Shown here: positions 46,954 to 60,073 of the stretch, piece by piece
Layout: the number at the start of each line of letters is the position of its first letter
Position numbering within the stretch: the stretch's first letter is position 1
DNA from: Beta vulgaris subsp. vulgaris
Lineage: Eukaryota > Streptophyta > Magnoliopsida > Caryophyllales > Amaranthaceae
Reading direction: 5' to 3'
DNA: 64,000 nt
Assembly (NCBI RefSeq): GCF_026745355.1
Contig: NC_079209.1
Span: 24,065,233-24,129,232, forward strand
Position numbers and translations under genes: made by a program
Notes under the pieces: model-generated
The model's input: the letters and a program-made list of their open reading frames with translations, nothing else
Told to the model about the DNA's origin: nothing
Databases searched by the model: none

Positions 46954-47691
46954 TAGGGGATGGGCAAGGGTCGGGTCCAGCTGGACCCTAGACCCGGACC
47001 CTCAATTTTTTTTGCAGACCCAGACCCGGACCCTAAGAGTCTGAAAAAATTGGACCCAGACCCAGACCCGTAGGGTCAGGAGGGTCCAGGACTCCAGGTC
47101 TAAATTTTTTATTTTGCCAAATTTTTAGCATTATTAATATCAATAATCAAACACAAGAATTCGCATGAAACAAACACAAAAAATCGCATGAATCAAACAC
47201 AAGAATGCGCATGAAACAAACACAAAAAACGAAAAAACACAAGAATTCGCATGAAACAAACACAAATATAGAAATTGAAAAAAACGAAACAAACACAAAC
47301 TTATAAACTGAAAAAAAACGAAACAAACACAATTCCAAACATATAAACTGAAAAAAAAACGAAACAAACACAAACATGCAAACTGAAAAAAAAAAACAAA
47401 CACAACTTACATAAGAGTTCATAATGGCTGTTTTGGTGTTTTAGTTTATGTTTTAGTCTTTTAGGAAAAAAATTTATTTTTTTTAAAAAAGATAAAATGT
47501 ATATATTAAATAAGTTTAGGGTCTAAAGGTTGGGTCTGGGTCCAAAATTCTAAGACCCGGACCCTAAAAAATTCACTTGGACCCAGACCCGGACCCTGAC
47601 CCTTAGGGTCTGAAAAAGTTGGACCCAGACCCTTAAATTAGGGTCGGGTCCAACAGGGTCCGGGTAGGGTCCTGGACCCATGCCATCCCTA
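46954..47691. mobile_element. hAT-like non-autonomous element
   Basis: The element is 738 bp, ends TAGGGGATGGGCA and TGCCATCCCTA, with the perfect 8-bp duplication CTTGCATT (46946-46953, 47692-47699). GGACCC/GGGTCC motifs crowd both ends. The middle has degenerate repeats around GAAACAAACACAA, whose reverse translation gives Phe/Cys-rich spurious frames. Confidence 0.9.
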
Positions 47692-47699
47692 CTTGCATT

Positions 47700-48026
47700 A
47701 GATCTAAATTGCACCCTATTTGAAAGGCTTTAGATCCCCTTGTATGTTTCGAATCCTGTTGTATGATAGGATTATTAAACATTTATAAATATTAGAAGTC
47801 CATTTAGTGAATTAGTTCTTCATAAATTCATCATTATCTCCATATATGATATCCAATGACTTATGATGATTTGGGCATTTTAAGGGATATGATGTATATC
47901 TTGGGGCAGGTTGACGAAATATGGATAGACGAGTGTAATCCATTTTTAAATCCTAAATCTCTTGGAGATTGAATATATATATATATATTATATATATATA
48001 TATAATATAATATATATAATATATAT

Positions 48027-48082
<56 letters not shown>

Positions 48083-49795
48083 ACTTCAATTTTTTCCATC
48101 CACTCATTTTCTTAATTGCTCAATTCATAGGGACAGTTTATTGAGAAACATAAACATAGATAAACACGTATTATCTTATTTCATTTTGATGAAATAAAAT
48201 AAAATTGTTTTAAATAATCAAGTAATTAACAACGCATTTAGGAAAATTACTATTAGAAGTAACTTCATAAATATTCAAACTACAATTCATCTATTTGTTG
48301 ATAAATTATATTTTTAATTAATTAAATGCATTTATAGATAACATTTGAAGATTTTCTCTAAATACAAGTCCTACCATGGCAAGATTTTTTCAGCCTCTAA
48401 TTCTCGCCCCAGAATACTCCTTGTGACCCCAAAATAGTGGTCATCTTCAGGAGAGTAGTTGAACCTGGCTTTGAAGATCAACCTGTGATAGTTATTGTTC
48501 CATGCATACTTCCTGTTGATAAAGGCCGAATACATCCATGAGAAGAAATTTTCTTGGGCCCATTGTTCCCAAAGATTACAAACCGTTAGCAGTTGATCTT
48601 GCGATCTTTCTGCCAGCCTTGATCATATGTGGGTAGACAACGGATCCATGTTGGCACTAACTTTGATGGCGCTTGATTTTGCCAATGCCAAGTCTTCTGG
48701 CTCCATTATGAGATTAGCGCCAAATATCCTTGCCATTTTGTCCTCCCATTGTGATGCCTTAGTTGCTATGAAGGGTTCTTTGTTCACTTATGACGTTGAG
48801 AGCACGATGATGGTTGAAGCAATCATCATCAAATTCAGCCGCTAAGTTTGCATAAGCTTCATTATCCATCTTAATTTTTTATGAGATGAAAGTGAAATGA
48901 TGAATATGCCTGTTAAAGCCAACTTCTTTAAATAACCGGTCTAATTTCTTAATGGTCATTTTTATAATAGTTTCTAGGGTCAGTAAGTAATTAAATACTT
49001 GGACCTTTTTCGAGAAGTTTAATAGGTCTTTTTACCAATGTGTTGGAAAACCTCATGATAAAATTGTGTTTAAACCTTAGGGCCTAGGTTTTACTTCCTT
49101 GGTTCATCATTCATTTTTGTTGAATAATTGAAATATACACGTAATTTGATATGGTATTGGAAATAAAATCTGAATAGAATTATTTCATTTTTATGAAAAT
49201 AAAACTATATGAACATAATATATCTAATAGATATTTTATTAAGTCTTTAAATCCATTACATAGTCTCCTAAAGGGATACACCATGTATGATAGATACGAC
49301 AATCGACTATAATAATTAAAACATTAAGACTTGATCTATCAAGTTCTAAGATGGGAAAAACTAATGATGATTTGTGGCTCCTCATGTTCGTCCACGTTAG
49401 GATCATCCTCCTTTGAATAGTCTTCATCTAAGGGCATTGGAAACCCCATCTCCAACATGTGTTCTTGCCACAAGAGGCACATACACTTATACTGTATGAG
49501 CTTTTTGAAGCTCGTGTTTCGTGTACTTGGACAACTCGGTATTTACTTACGAACCCCCCCAAACTGCTCTCACCGATGATTGATCAGGAGGGAAATATTA
49601 TTTTGCAATATTTTCACCCCATGCCTTACAGACCACTAGGAGTTTGAGTAAGTCTCCTTTTTCTTTTGAGGAGAAGTATAACCCATGGCTATTGTTCTTC
49701 CTTGGTCCTTGACTTTATGGATCTTTTTTGGAAAGGGCGCTGATTAGCAGGTACATATGTAGGATCATTTTAGACCTGTATTCTAACCATTTCAA
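47700..49795. other. Non-coding internal region of the gag-only element
   Basis: This is where pol would be expected on the minus strand, but no RT, RNase H or integrase motif could be found in either strand. Short frames (48627-48845, 49239-49427, 49459-49647) show no known domain. Confidence 0.5.
47968..48080. repeat. (TA)n microsatellite
   Basis: About 110 bp of TA repeats with interspersed TAATA. Confidence 0.95.
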
Positions 49796-49798
49796 AGG

Positions 49799-52586
49799 TT
49801 AGTTGTCTGCACATGATGAGCACATACCTCCACTTAGAGCCTTTAATCCCTCTATTGCCCTTGTTTGTATCGGGAATTTCTGAGCGGCCTCTTTGTAAGT
49901 TTTAGCTCTTTCCTGAGGCATCACCAGACTTGGAGTTGATTTAGAACTGGCAGGATCCTTACCTTTGGCTAAGTTGGTCCTGGATGCTTCTAGCTCCATG
50001 GCTTGATGTTTTATTTCTAAGACAACTAGTCTTTTGAGACTTAATTGTCGACCCTCTGAAGACTTGGTAGTGGTATGTTGTATGCGACCTATTCATATGC
50101 CATCTGCACATGTCTTCTAATCTTTCTTAGTTGCCTATCTTTGGCATAACCAAGACTCTTTCATCAAGTAGTCTGTTGAAGAGCTGGTTACCAATTTCAG
50201 TGGCTTGAGATGCCTGTAGACTAATGGTAAAATTATTGTCAATTTCCACCATACTATAGAATAATTCGAATGGTTCTCCCATTCCAATCATATTAACATC
50301 TTCTTCTTCGGGAAATATGATATTTTTCTTACTATTTTCATCCTGAATTTTGTTTCTAAACATAATACATTTAAAAATGTATCATGGGTTACTGTATCAT
50401 GCCATTTATAGTATTTTTTACCCTTTACTTCATCAGTGGTTTTTAATTTATGCCTCCCTACTAGTTTTATCTTTTTGTTAGATAATAACAAATAAAAAAT
50501 GGCTTAGATTTTTTAGCGTCAAAGGTGTATGTTCTTTTTTTGTCTAGATTTCAAATCCTTTGGCGCCAAGAATTCTTTCTTCTCAAGAGGAGAACACTTA
50601 TAAGGTACTCCCTGAATGATTTCAACCACGTCCACTTCTTGTGCAGTTTCAAAGTGGAAAGGCTCTTCATTCTGAGCGAATAAGCTTTGGTGTCTTGCTG
50701 CACTCTCAGCTTGTATGTTTTCATACCTTACAGCTAATTCTGCTAACTCAACAAAATCACCAAAGGCATGACCATCAAACTTTTACGAAACTGAATCAAC
50801 ATTCCCTCGTAAGCCATTTGTACAAACTCTCTTTCAAGGATGCTAACATGACACTTGATCTTAAACCTTTTGAATCTAGCTAGGTAGTCTTCTACATACT
50901 CTCCTAACTTTTGTTGGATTCTGGCCAAATCACTTAGGGTCACTCCAGGCCGAGTGCGTGCAAAATGATTTGTAAATTGCAGCTACATGTCCTGCCATGA
51001 GTGGATAGAATTTGTTGGTAAATTTGTATACTACAAAAAAGCTGTCTAAGTTAGAGACACAAAAAAGATTCTTAATTTTAAAAACCCATTGTCAGCTGCT
51101 TCTCTACACTGACAATTGAACCTAACTTAATGTTGCTTAGCCAATACTCTATCATTGCATGAGAATAAAGTAAAGTCAGGTATCTAAAATGTCCTAGGAA
51201 ATGGGTAGGTTCTATCAATCCATTTAGGATAAGGCTTTTGACCAATCTGCCTATGACCTTTCCTAGAGTTATCTCCACTAGTCTTTGGACCAGTGCCTCA
51301 ACTTGTGCTGCTAAGGGATCCTGATTTCTCCCCGAGTATCCCATATTCGTATTCCTCAAACCTCCTGTTTGATCATACATATGACTAGGGTTAGGTATGA
51401 AAGGTTGATTTTGATAACCTCCTATAGGAACATCTTGGCGATGCACATAGTTAAGATTAGTTGTTCCTTGTACCATTCGTGGCTGGAAAGCATGCCCATT
51501 CGTGGGTACCCCTTGCTGGTAAACTCCACTGGCTTAAGCAAATGGAGCCTGGTTCTGACCATAACCTGGAACATTCCCATAATGAAACGTCCCAATGATA
51601 GGTGGTTGGTAAGGCATATAAGTAGAAGGTGAAGAAGGGTTCCCACCCATAGTTGGTTGATTAAGAGGCACATATGCATGAGGTGAGCTATTGTTGTTTA
51701 CAACAAAAGTACCTTGCCTCTGTCCTCCATGTGATGGTCCATATTGGTGTGTGTTGTCACCAAAATGTCCACCACCCATGGAAAATGAAGGTTGGTGATG
51801 TCCCGACGCCTGGTGTCAGCCCGACTTCACACCCGCTACCATTCCATTACTTCTCTTAAAATTTCCATGATTATTATCTTTAAGGCCCAAGGGAATAACC
51901 CTTGTTTGGAACTCATGGGAGAAAGTTTGTGGATCATTTGAGACCAATGGATCTCTAAATTCAAGATGGGAGAAAAGTACCCTTGGTGGATAAGCTATTG
52001 GAATATCTGGTGTTACGCCACGATCTCTTTGTGTTCTATTTAGTGGGACCTCTTCTAAAACCTTAAGTAATTTTAAATTTAATTGATAGTGTTTTTCAAC
52101 TAGCGGTTCTAGGCGTGTAACTACTTCAGTAGCAAGAGACGTTGACATGGCCGTAAAGGTTGCACTCATAGTATCATTGATATCTACAAGTATTCGGTCA
52201 ATTTTCCAAGAGTTGATATCTTTATTCTCCTCACTTATCCTTTGGAGGATATTAGTGAAGACTCTAGTTGAGTCATGGACTAGAGTTCTATAGCTAGAAT
52301 CAAACTGTTATCTTTGACTCTCTATTGACTCTGATAATAGTTCTTTTACTAATTCTGTGAAATTTTCATATAATTGATGTACAAATCCACAATCAGTGCT
52401 ACTTGGAGATGAAACCTCCCTTTGGGGAGTTTCTCCATTTGACTCTCCTAGGACTTGATGAATTTGTTCACCACTATCCTCTGGCACCCTAGTTTTTGAA
52501 GGTATTGAATCATTATTTTCCATGTTTTGGGAGGTTGATTCAACTCTAGGACCTTCCTTATTCCTTCGAGAATGTGTATCCAACAT
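49799..52586 (-). pseudogene. Degraded gag of the gag-only LTR element
   Basis: Read from 52586: a Ser/Glu/Asn-rich N-terminus, then a Gly/Pro/Asn/Tyr-rich part (51779-51300, GGGHFGDNTHQYG, PYQPPIIG). The capsid core follows, with SDLARIQQKLGEYVEDYLARFK at about 50935-50870. A knuckle-like KGKKYYKWHDTVTHDTF stretch lies at about 50430-50380 and an acidic tail continues to 49799. This order matches a common plant Ty3/gypsy gag. Frames are broken in several places (for example near 52300, 51780-51815, 51078-50950). One or more small gaps may be deletions. Confidence 0.75.
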
Positions 52587-52675
52587 TTAAAGAAAAATAA
52601 AAATAGATGTTTTAAATAGTTAAATTGTAAAAATTATAAAGAAGAAATTTCACAATTTGGTTATGAATCTTTCTC

Positions 52676-52693
52676 CTCCCACCGTGGTCGCCA
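52676..52693 (-). promoter_or_regulatory. Primer-binding site, tRNA-Arg type
   Basis: On the minus strand TGGCGACCACGGTGGGAG lies 7 nt inside the LTR end. It would pair with a tRNA ending ...CGTGGTCG-CCA, which from memory is a tRNA-Arg. Confidence 0.5.
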
Positions 52694-52700
52694 AAAAACT

Positions 52701-53012
52701 TGTTGGTGCAAAATCAGTTAGTTGGCTTTGCAAACAAGTTAATGCACACCCAATAGTTTGATACTGAGGGCCACATGAGTCTTAGTCCCTGGGGGTTAGT
52801 GGATTTGATTTGATAAAACCTCGCTAACGTACTTTGTTGTAATCTAATTGGTTAAATTATAACGCTTGATAATTTTAGGCAAAAAACATTAAATAGAACA
52901 ACACATGCAATAATTAATCTGTTAATTAAAGCCAAATATTCCCATTCACATCACAAACTTCTAGAATAAACTTTTATAACACATATGACGATAATCCAGG
53001 CTGGATAATTAA
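52701..53012 (-). repeat. 5' LTR of the gag-only element, piece 1
   Basis: First of three pieces of the right LTR. It continues at 54466-54912 and 61390-61535. It matches the left LTR from its first base. Confidence 0.88.
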
Positions 53013-54465
53013 TGTGTCCAAGTTATCCACCAATCTTAGGCGGATTTCGGGTCGTTTTTGGTGTCGGTCCGAGCTTAGTATCGGGATTTAGGAGAGATTT
53101 GACGTCAGGAGGTGTTGTTGGAGGATTTTGTGATTTGAGGAGTCTAGGGAGTGGTTTGCATGGTGGCATAGTCGAGGGCCGATCTTAGCCCTCTGATCAC
53201 TTTTGGTACCTCGGGGTCCTTGTCTGTGGTTCCTTTATGGCGCATCTTCCGAGGTTTCCGAGCTTTGTTCTAGTTTCGAGTTCTGAGGTCCGTGGTTCAA
53301 GCTTCGTAGTTGTTCGTCGTCCGAGGATCGTCTTCACTCTAGTTCTACAGCTTCATGGCTTACTTAAAAGCCAAGTTACTTCTCTTCTTCCTCTTGGTAT
53401 TTTGCTTTTGGTGGTTTTTGAGGCAGACTACACATCGCGACCCGCGATCAGTGTCGCGAGTCGTGACCTACCCATGGTCGCGAGTCGCGAGGGTTGTCGC
53501 GAGTCGCGACCCCTGCGTCAGCACCTTTATGTTTTCTTTTCCTCCCTTGGAGGGTAGGATTGTGATGTTAGTTTTAGCTTTTGTTCTAACCACAAAAGGA
53601 CGGCGAAAAAGAAGAGGGTTCTACAGGTTTCTTCTTCTCTTATTTGGTAGATTTGTAATGAACTCTATGGCTTTGCTAGCTTAAACTTCTATCTTGGATT
53701 TGGTTGTTGAAGCTCTAATCTATTTGTGAGAACTTCTTACTCTCTATTTTCTCTATGGTCATTGTGATGCTTCTTGTATTTATTTCCATGATGTTTGCAT
53801 AATCTTTGCTAGGAACGTTACTAGTATTTTTGTGTGAATCATCTAATGCTAATTCTAGGTGCATAATCGGATTGTTGTGTTCCTAGCTCCATGTAGCATA
53901 CTAGGTGTTTGATTAAATGCTGAACATTAATCTTGTGCACTTAGAGAAGCGTTGCTTATTACTTGAATGTTACTGCTTTGATAACATTAGTAATTCTATT
54001 GTGTTCCTCGACTTTAATGCTACTTTGGTTTGGACTTAAGTGCGATTCATTTGAGTTAAGTCATAGTAAGGGCGGTTCAAACCACACGGATCGTGTGATT
54101 AGCCACGATCTAGAAGAATAGAGGTTTAGACTTCTCGATAGGTGAGCGTAGGAAGTGTTGAGGGTTAAGGTTTTGTGATCACAAACTAGGTTAGGGTGGA
54201 TGCTAATCGAGTGCAAGGCCTTTTTATATTGTAATCTCTTCATATTTTAATACCGTGCATAGTTTAGCTTACTTACATTGTTCCAAATCCCCCCAATTCG
54301 GTTACTTTGGCCTTAGCACATACTAGGGTTCTTAATTCGCTAATTTCCGATCAAGTTCCTTTGCTCCCTGTGGATACGATCCCTACTTCCATTATACTTG
54401 CTTAGTGTGCATGAGAGTAGGTTAATTATATTTGGTTAGGAGTACACGGCAAACACCTACCAACA
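53013..54465. mobile_element. Solo LTR, 1453 bp, with 5-bp duplication ATTAA
   Basis: It starts TGTGTCCAAG and ends CTACCAACA. ATTAA lies at 53008-53012 and 54466-54470. The left LTR copy (44140-44165) shows the uninterrupted site. Near the right end CTGTGGATACGATCCCTA resembles the motif in the solo LTR at 4579-5615, so both may belong to one broad group. It contains the CpG-rich repeats at 53435-53511. Confidence 0.9.
53435..53511. repeat. CpG-rich palindromic TCGCGA repeats
   Basis: Five TCGCGA or GTCGCGAGTCGCGA motifs lie within 77 bp of otherwise AT-rich DNA. Each is self-complementary. Confidence 0.9.
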
Positions 54466-54912
54466 ATTAAAGGGAAAACACAAAGATGATTATATCTACG
54501 AGTTCTGGCTAAAACTGGAGATGAACAAACTCGTCACTAGTGCATGATCTAGATCTAAGAACTAAACTATAACCCAAGAAGGGGGTTGGCTAGGCTAGGC
54601 TAAGGCTACGCTAGAAAATAAGTCGCAAGTTATTGTATGTTGTGTTCGTTGTCTTTGTTTGATCCTCTCACTCATATTTATACGCCAATATGATACGTAA
54701 CTCCCATGCATCTTTGGAGGGAAATGATTTGAATCATCTTTGATTCAAATCATAACTGCTTTTCTGGCGCTGAAATATGAACATATGATGCCCACGTACC
54801 TTGCTTCATGATCATGTTGTTAACTGCCCATGCCTTCGTCATTGTTTGACTTCCATCTCCTGAACACCTTACTTGGTTCTTGACTTCTGTTGACCTTCTT
54901 TCATGGGCTTTT
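54466..54912 (-). repeat. 5' LTR of the gag-only element, piece 2
   Basis: Matches the left LTR from its ATTAAAGG block to the CATGGGCTTTT block, where the CACTA element interrupts it. Confidence 0.88.
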
Positions 54913-55239
54913 CACTAGTGGAAAAAGCCCATCTGATGCGGTCAAAATCGTGCTTACTGATGCGGTTTTGGTCCGCATCAGGTGGGCTCGCAGCAGTTTT
55001 CATAAATTAACAAATCCAATCTTAAACCAAATCAGTTAACTATATACTGATCCGGTTTTGAAGGAAAAAGGATCAGTTAATATATTAACTGATCCAGTTT
55101 TTCTTCAAAATTGGACCAACTTCTTACTTGACGCCATCTTATCTGTATGCTATGTTAAACTTACTGATCCGATTTTTTAGAAGAACCAGATCTGTTAGCG
55201 TTGTTCGAAATTAAAAAAAAAGCTGCTAGATGCGATTCA

Positions 55240-56539
55240 CACAGCTATACAAGTCAAGCTTGATATCATGAGTATAAATTATTGTCACAAAGTAGCTAAG
55301 ACTATTTATAACCTTTCCATTTTAGTGTTTAAAAAATACATATCTCTGCCATAACTAGTTTTAATAGCATCTTCTAAACTGCCAACTTTGTCAAAGTCCA
55401 TCTTAAAAAGCCACCATTGTTATATTATCTTAATCAGATTCATAATTTTGTTTGACATATGCTGCTTAAAAGGACGGGAGCTGTAAGAAAGAAGAATGAG
55501 TCAAATATAACCATAGAAAATGACAAGAAATGCAAAATCTTTTCTATGTATGCAAAACTAGATACTTCATATTATTGCATAAAACTGTAACATTATAGAA
55601 CTCCCTTTTCTCATAAAACTGCAACCTTATAAATTACAACTCTAATTATCCAAATCATAACAGTAAAGTGACAAGCAAATGAAAAGAAAGATCGATCAAG
55701 AGAGAAGCTCGAATTCACTCGATAGTATAAACTGATGTTTACATTTTTCAAAACATAAAACTATTTAAAGCCGTGATACAAGTTCAACATCTCCCAATAC
55801 AGTCTACAAAAACTAAGAGACTATTGAATGCTCAACTAACACCAATTACTTGCATGTAAACCAAAGTGTCACCGATAGTCTAATAAACACCGAAAATATA
55901 AACTGCTCATAGTATAAACTGCAACCTTATAAATTACAACTCGAATTCGCTCGATAGTATAAATCGCTCTCGATTCCACATATAGATTAAAAACATAAAT
56001 CTTGAAGCATGTAGTATAAGTAATCATAAAAGATAGGATGTAAGCAGCTCAAGCAACAATAGTACATAAATACATGCCTGCTACTAACAAATCAGAGGAG
56101 CCATATTGTAAAACAGAAAACAAATTTATGTATTAGATGGAGAAAAAAACAAGAAGTTCAGGTCAAATTCCAAGCAACTACGCCGATAACAAATTTCTAA
56201 TGGACTCAAATTCCAATAAAGTACAAGTTAAAGATTGTCTTATAAGAGCAAGAGGCATGTGCATGTCGAGACACATGGAAGAAAATTGATAATGTTTTCA
56301 CCTGTATACTTAGGTATTTGCAACTGGGTCTCTCATTTCAATATTTGATTCTTGTATATAAACTGTAGAGAGGAAGAAATTCCAAATAAAGGTAAAGAAT
56401 TTCATATTTGATTCGTAATGTGGCAATTATAGCAAATATAAAGCGTCGTAGTTTGTTCATTTAAGATAGATTATTGAGTGAACCTTGAAATCATGCAAAA
56501 CAAGGAGCTAATATACTTCCAAAATCTTTTTTCATTCTG
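55240..56539. other. Non-coding interior of the CACTA element
   Basis: AT-rich. The block AAACTGCAACCTTATAAATT with ACAACTC occurs twice (about 55616 and 55918). No coding signal was seen. Confidence 0.5.
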
Positions 56540-57487
56540 GCAGGCTCGGCCCTGAGGGGTGTTTGGAGGGGCAAAGGCCAAGGGCCCAAGTCTATAAGGG
56601 GCCCAATCCCCCCCCCCCAAAAAAATAAAACTATGAATTTTTTTTTTAATAGTCAACATGCGTGAAGAACGCTCTTGAAAACTGAAACAGTAATGCGACT
56701 CCTCGTCTTCTTCAGCGGTTCAATTCACTTCTTCTACTCCACTCTCTTTCCAAGCAAATTAAAATCTTCTTTTAATTCCCAAAATTTTCTCCAACCTCCA
56801 TTAAACTCATGAAATTTTCCATATTTCCCCAAAAAAAAAGGCTATTAACCTTCCTTAATTATGGCAACAGGAATTTTTTTCTACAATTCAAATACTAAAG
56901 AATTGAATTTGTGTAATGTAATACTCATAAGATTTAGTCTGAATCAAGTGAAGTTATTAAGATATCATGAAATTAATATAAGTAAGGATTTTGGGAATTT
57001 TTTCTTTGATTGTGATTCGGGTATTCAGCAAATTTTTTTCTGTCGAGTATTTTGTTGGGGTCCGTCGCCTCGCCGGATGGCTCTGCGCCTCTGCCTCATC
57101 AGACGGTAGTCGACCATGGTTGCCGGCTTGTCGCCTGCCAAAGCCTATCACGATTCACGTATTCAGTTGGTTGCTGCTGTCGCAATTGTTGTCTTGCAAT
57201 GTTGCTGAATGCTGTCGAAATTCGCATATTCCAGTTCCAATTGGTTGTTGCTGCTGCCGGAAATATATTAGCACTTCAGTTGTTCAAGGTCTTGTCATTC
57301 CATCTCTATTCTCTGTAAAATTATGCCTTTAGTGTTGTATTGTGTTGTGTGTTTGATTTATTTTTTTTGCAAATTGCAATGTTGCCTAAAAAAACATTTA
57401 TTTTGTTCTATTATAAATTGGATTTTTTGAAGGGGTCCCAATCTACCATTTTGCCGAGGACCCCAAAAAGATCAGGGACGGGCCTGA
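56540..57487. mobile_element. hAT-like element nested in the CACTA element
   Basis: Ends CAGGCTCGGCCCTGAGG and, inverted, CAGGCCCGTCCCTGATC match at 14 of 17 positions. Flanks TCATTCTG and TCATTCTC are an 8-bp duplication with one change. GGGGCCCAA/GGGTCCC motifs mark the ends. The interior frames (56861-57332) show no known domain. Confidence 0.7.
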
Positions 57488-57654
57488 TCATTCTCTATAT
57501 AATTCCCACCCTTAACCCCCCAAATAGAGACCCTCATAATCGAAACTCTATTCCTCGTAAATCCATGAGTCTCAAGGGTTCCAAAGTTGCTGAAGTGAAA
57601 CACGTGGCATCAATTATAAGATGTGAGATGGCGAGAGGTGGAGAAACAAAAAGA

Positions 57655-60073
57655 TAATATGATAACCACTCAACCCTTTCAATGGTTCAGTTTGCAAAGC
57701 ACTGGCCCCAACCCATGTGTCTGCAAAGCACTGAGCTAATTAAGCATGCTTTGATAAAAGTTTTAAATACTAATTTATATTGGAAAAGAAGTCTAATGGA
57801 CTTGAGGAACCCAAAATCCTAAATGGATAAGGAAAAGGGAGTCATGTTGATAATAAAAGTTCTAATTTGTTTATCTTATTTCGTTATCAATTTTAATTGA
57901 GGCGAATATCTTTTTCCTAAGCCCAAAAAGAAGCCTCTTTATAAATATCCATTCTTCTCTCTCTCCTCACCGTTTTCGATATTTCTCCTCTCAAATCTTT
58001 TCTCCTTATTCAAGTAACATTTCTTCTTCAACAAGAAACGTCACAAAGCCTTCAAAATCACCAATTTCTGTGCGACACTGCTGCTGCGTGGTTCCTTACT
58101 TTCGACGCCTCCTTTGTTCTTCTTCTTGTTGGTTAATTTCTTTTCTTCTTCCTCAAGATTCCATTAAAGACTATATTTTTATGCTTTCTTTTAATGTTAA
58201 TCATGATTATTGATTTTAATTTACTGTTTTAATAATTAAGCTTGATTCACATATATTATATATTATAAGAATAAAAATTCAGATTTGTTTATTATTGGTA
58301 GATTGAAGTTTTAATCATTAAAGCATGGATTTTTAGGGTTTTAATTACTAGAAAACCATAGTAGCATGTTATATACTATGAGATTGGTTTAAATTATGAT
58401 TTTAATCATGTTTATACAAGTTTAAATAGGATTTTATGATTTTAAAAGTTGCTGGAATTTCAAAAAGGATTTTATTAATGGAGTTTTAAGGATTTTAATT
58501 ACTAGTATGGTAGTACTATGCTAGGAATTAAAAGTTATTGAAGTTTTGATAGTAAAATCAACTTTTGAATATATTTAAAAGGGATTTAAAATATTTTATT
58601 GCTGTATTTTTATTTAAGAGTATTGATTATAATTTATATTGATTTATAGGTGGAGAATACTCTGTAGGAGACTTTTAAAGAATTAAAAGTGGCCTGCCGA
58701 CTAGTTTACACAAGGTACGTACATACCTGTGTGCTATGTGATTGATATCATGATTTAAGGAGAAAGAAATTTAGTATCATGTATAGGAACTTATTAAGTT
58801 CATATGTGATTTCTAGTATGATTGATTTTTATATGTTTTATGCTTGTGAGCAAGCATGTGATTTGAGATTTATTTTGAGTACTAGATTGTATGTTTGTAT
58901 GGAATATTTGATGCAAGCATGTAAAAGGGAATTTTATTTATTAATTCGCATGAAGAATTAAGATATGCTATAGAGATTGAATCATGTTATTCATGTATTC
59001 CCTTACAAGTATTATTTTCACTATCTTATGAGGACCATGGGCTTTATTTGGTAAGTTGAGAAGTTATGCCTTTTCAAAGGTAAGATTATTGTTGGCTAGG
59101 CTCAACAAAAGAAGAAGTTTGAGATTAAAAGAAAGTAGTCTTGGATTGTAAATTGTGATCACTTATTCAATCCTAAGATAAAAGAAGTTCAGTTTTGAAT
59201 GATTGATTTGTATTTCTGTGATTGCTTGTATGTGTGTATAAACAAGTGATAACATGTAAATAACGTAAAGTGTAACAAGGATAGTTATAGACTTTAGACT
59301 GGTGTACGTCTCGAGTTGGACATTAGGAGTTGGGGTTCATGGTGAGCGTGCCATGACTTTTCTGGGGTGGATTGATCACAATTCCTATTTTAGTAGAAAG
59401 GTTCCTCGATATCGTAGGTCATTATGGAATACGGGGTGGCTTCCGTATTTCGTCTTAGTAGGTGAAGGCATTAGTTGATAAGATAGCTCGGGTCCAAGTA
59501 ACTATTCCATTAAAGTAATAAAAAGATGTTTAGAGTTTAGTTCAGTAAAATTTGTCTGCAGAATATTATATGATTATATTATTATTTATCCCTGCATGTT
59601 ATTTATGTAGTATCATGTCAGGAATGCTTATGTTTTAGTATGTAGTACTTAGCTTTGTTGATTACGTGCTTTGTTTGTGTTTGTGATCATGGCTTTACCT
59701 TATTGATCCTGTGATGATCCATTTTGGTGAGCAGATTCAGTAAAGCATTGACTTTATAGTAGGTTCGCAGATGTGCATCATTGGAAATCTGGAATGGTGA
59801 GAATGTGTAACTAAGTATAATTTATTTTTCTGCATTAGTAGGAACATAATTTACTAAGTTGGTTTGAATAAGACTTATTTAGAGTGTTGATTTATAAATA
59901 CTTGTTTATTTATTTATTTATAATAAAAGGTTAAAGTTTAGTTATATATTTCTCGCTGAAAAATTCTGAATAAGCCGATACGTTATTACACGAGCGATAA
60001 TACTTGGGTAATTCTCTAAGTTTATATTATTATAAAGGTATTTCTGAAAAGAGAGAATTATCGGGGCGTTACA
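57655..60073 (+). repeat. LTR-like sequence (solo or truncated), start uncertain
   Basis: TATAAATA at about 57939 is followed by a CT-rich leader and a long AT-rich tract. It ends TCGGGGCGTTACA at 60073, a typical plant LTR end. The features GAATACGGGGTGGCTTCCG and GTGAGCGTGCCATGAC at 59330-59450 look like LTR U5. I could not find a matching TG start or target duplication, so the left boundary is a guess. Confidence 0.45.

Noticed and set aside
47140..47422. Phe/Cys/Val-rich minus-strand frames resembling membrane proteins
   Set aside because: Produced by GAAACAAACACAA repeats within an hAT-like element.
53237..53684. Two overlapping plus-strand frames of about 107 residues with a hydrophobic segment
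   Set aside because: They lie inside a solo LTR, have no recognisable domain and overlap each other in different frames.
56861..57332. Frames rich in Cys/Arg in the hAT-like element
   Set aside because: No transposase or zinc-finger pattern; short and overlapping in several frames.
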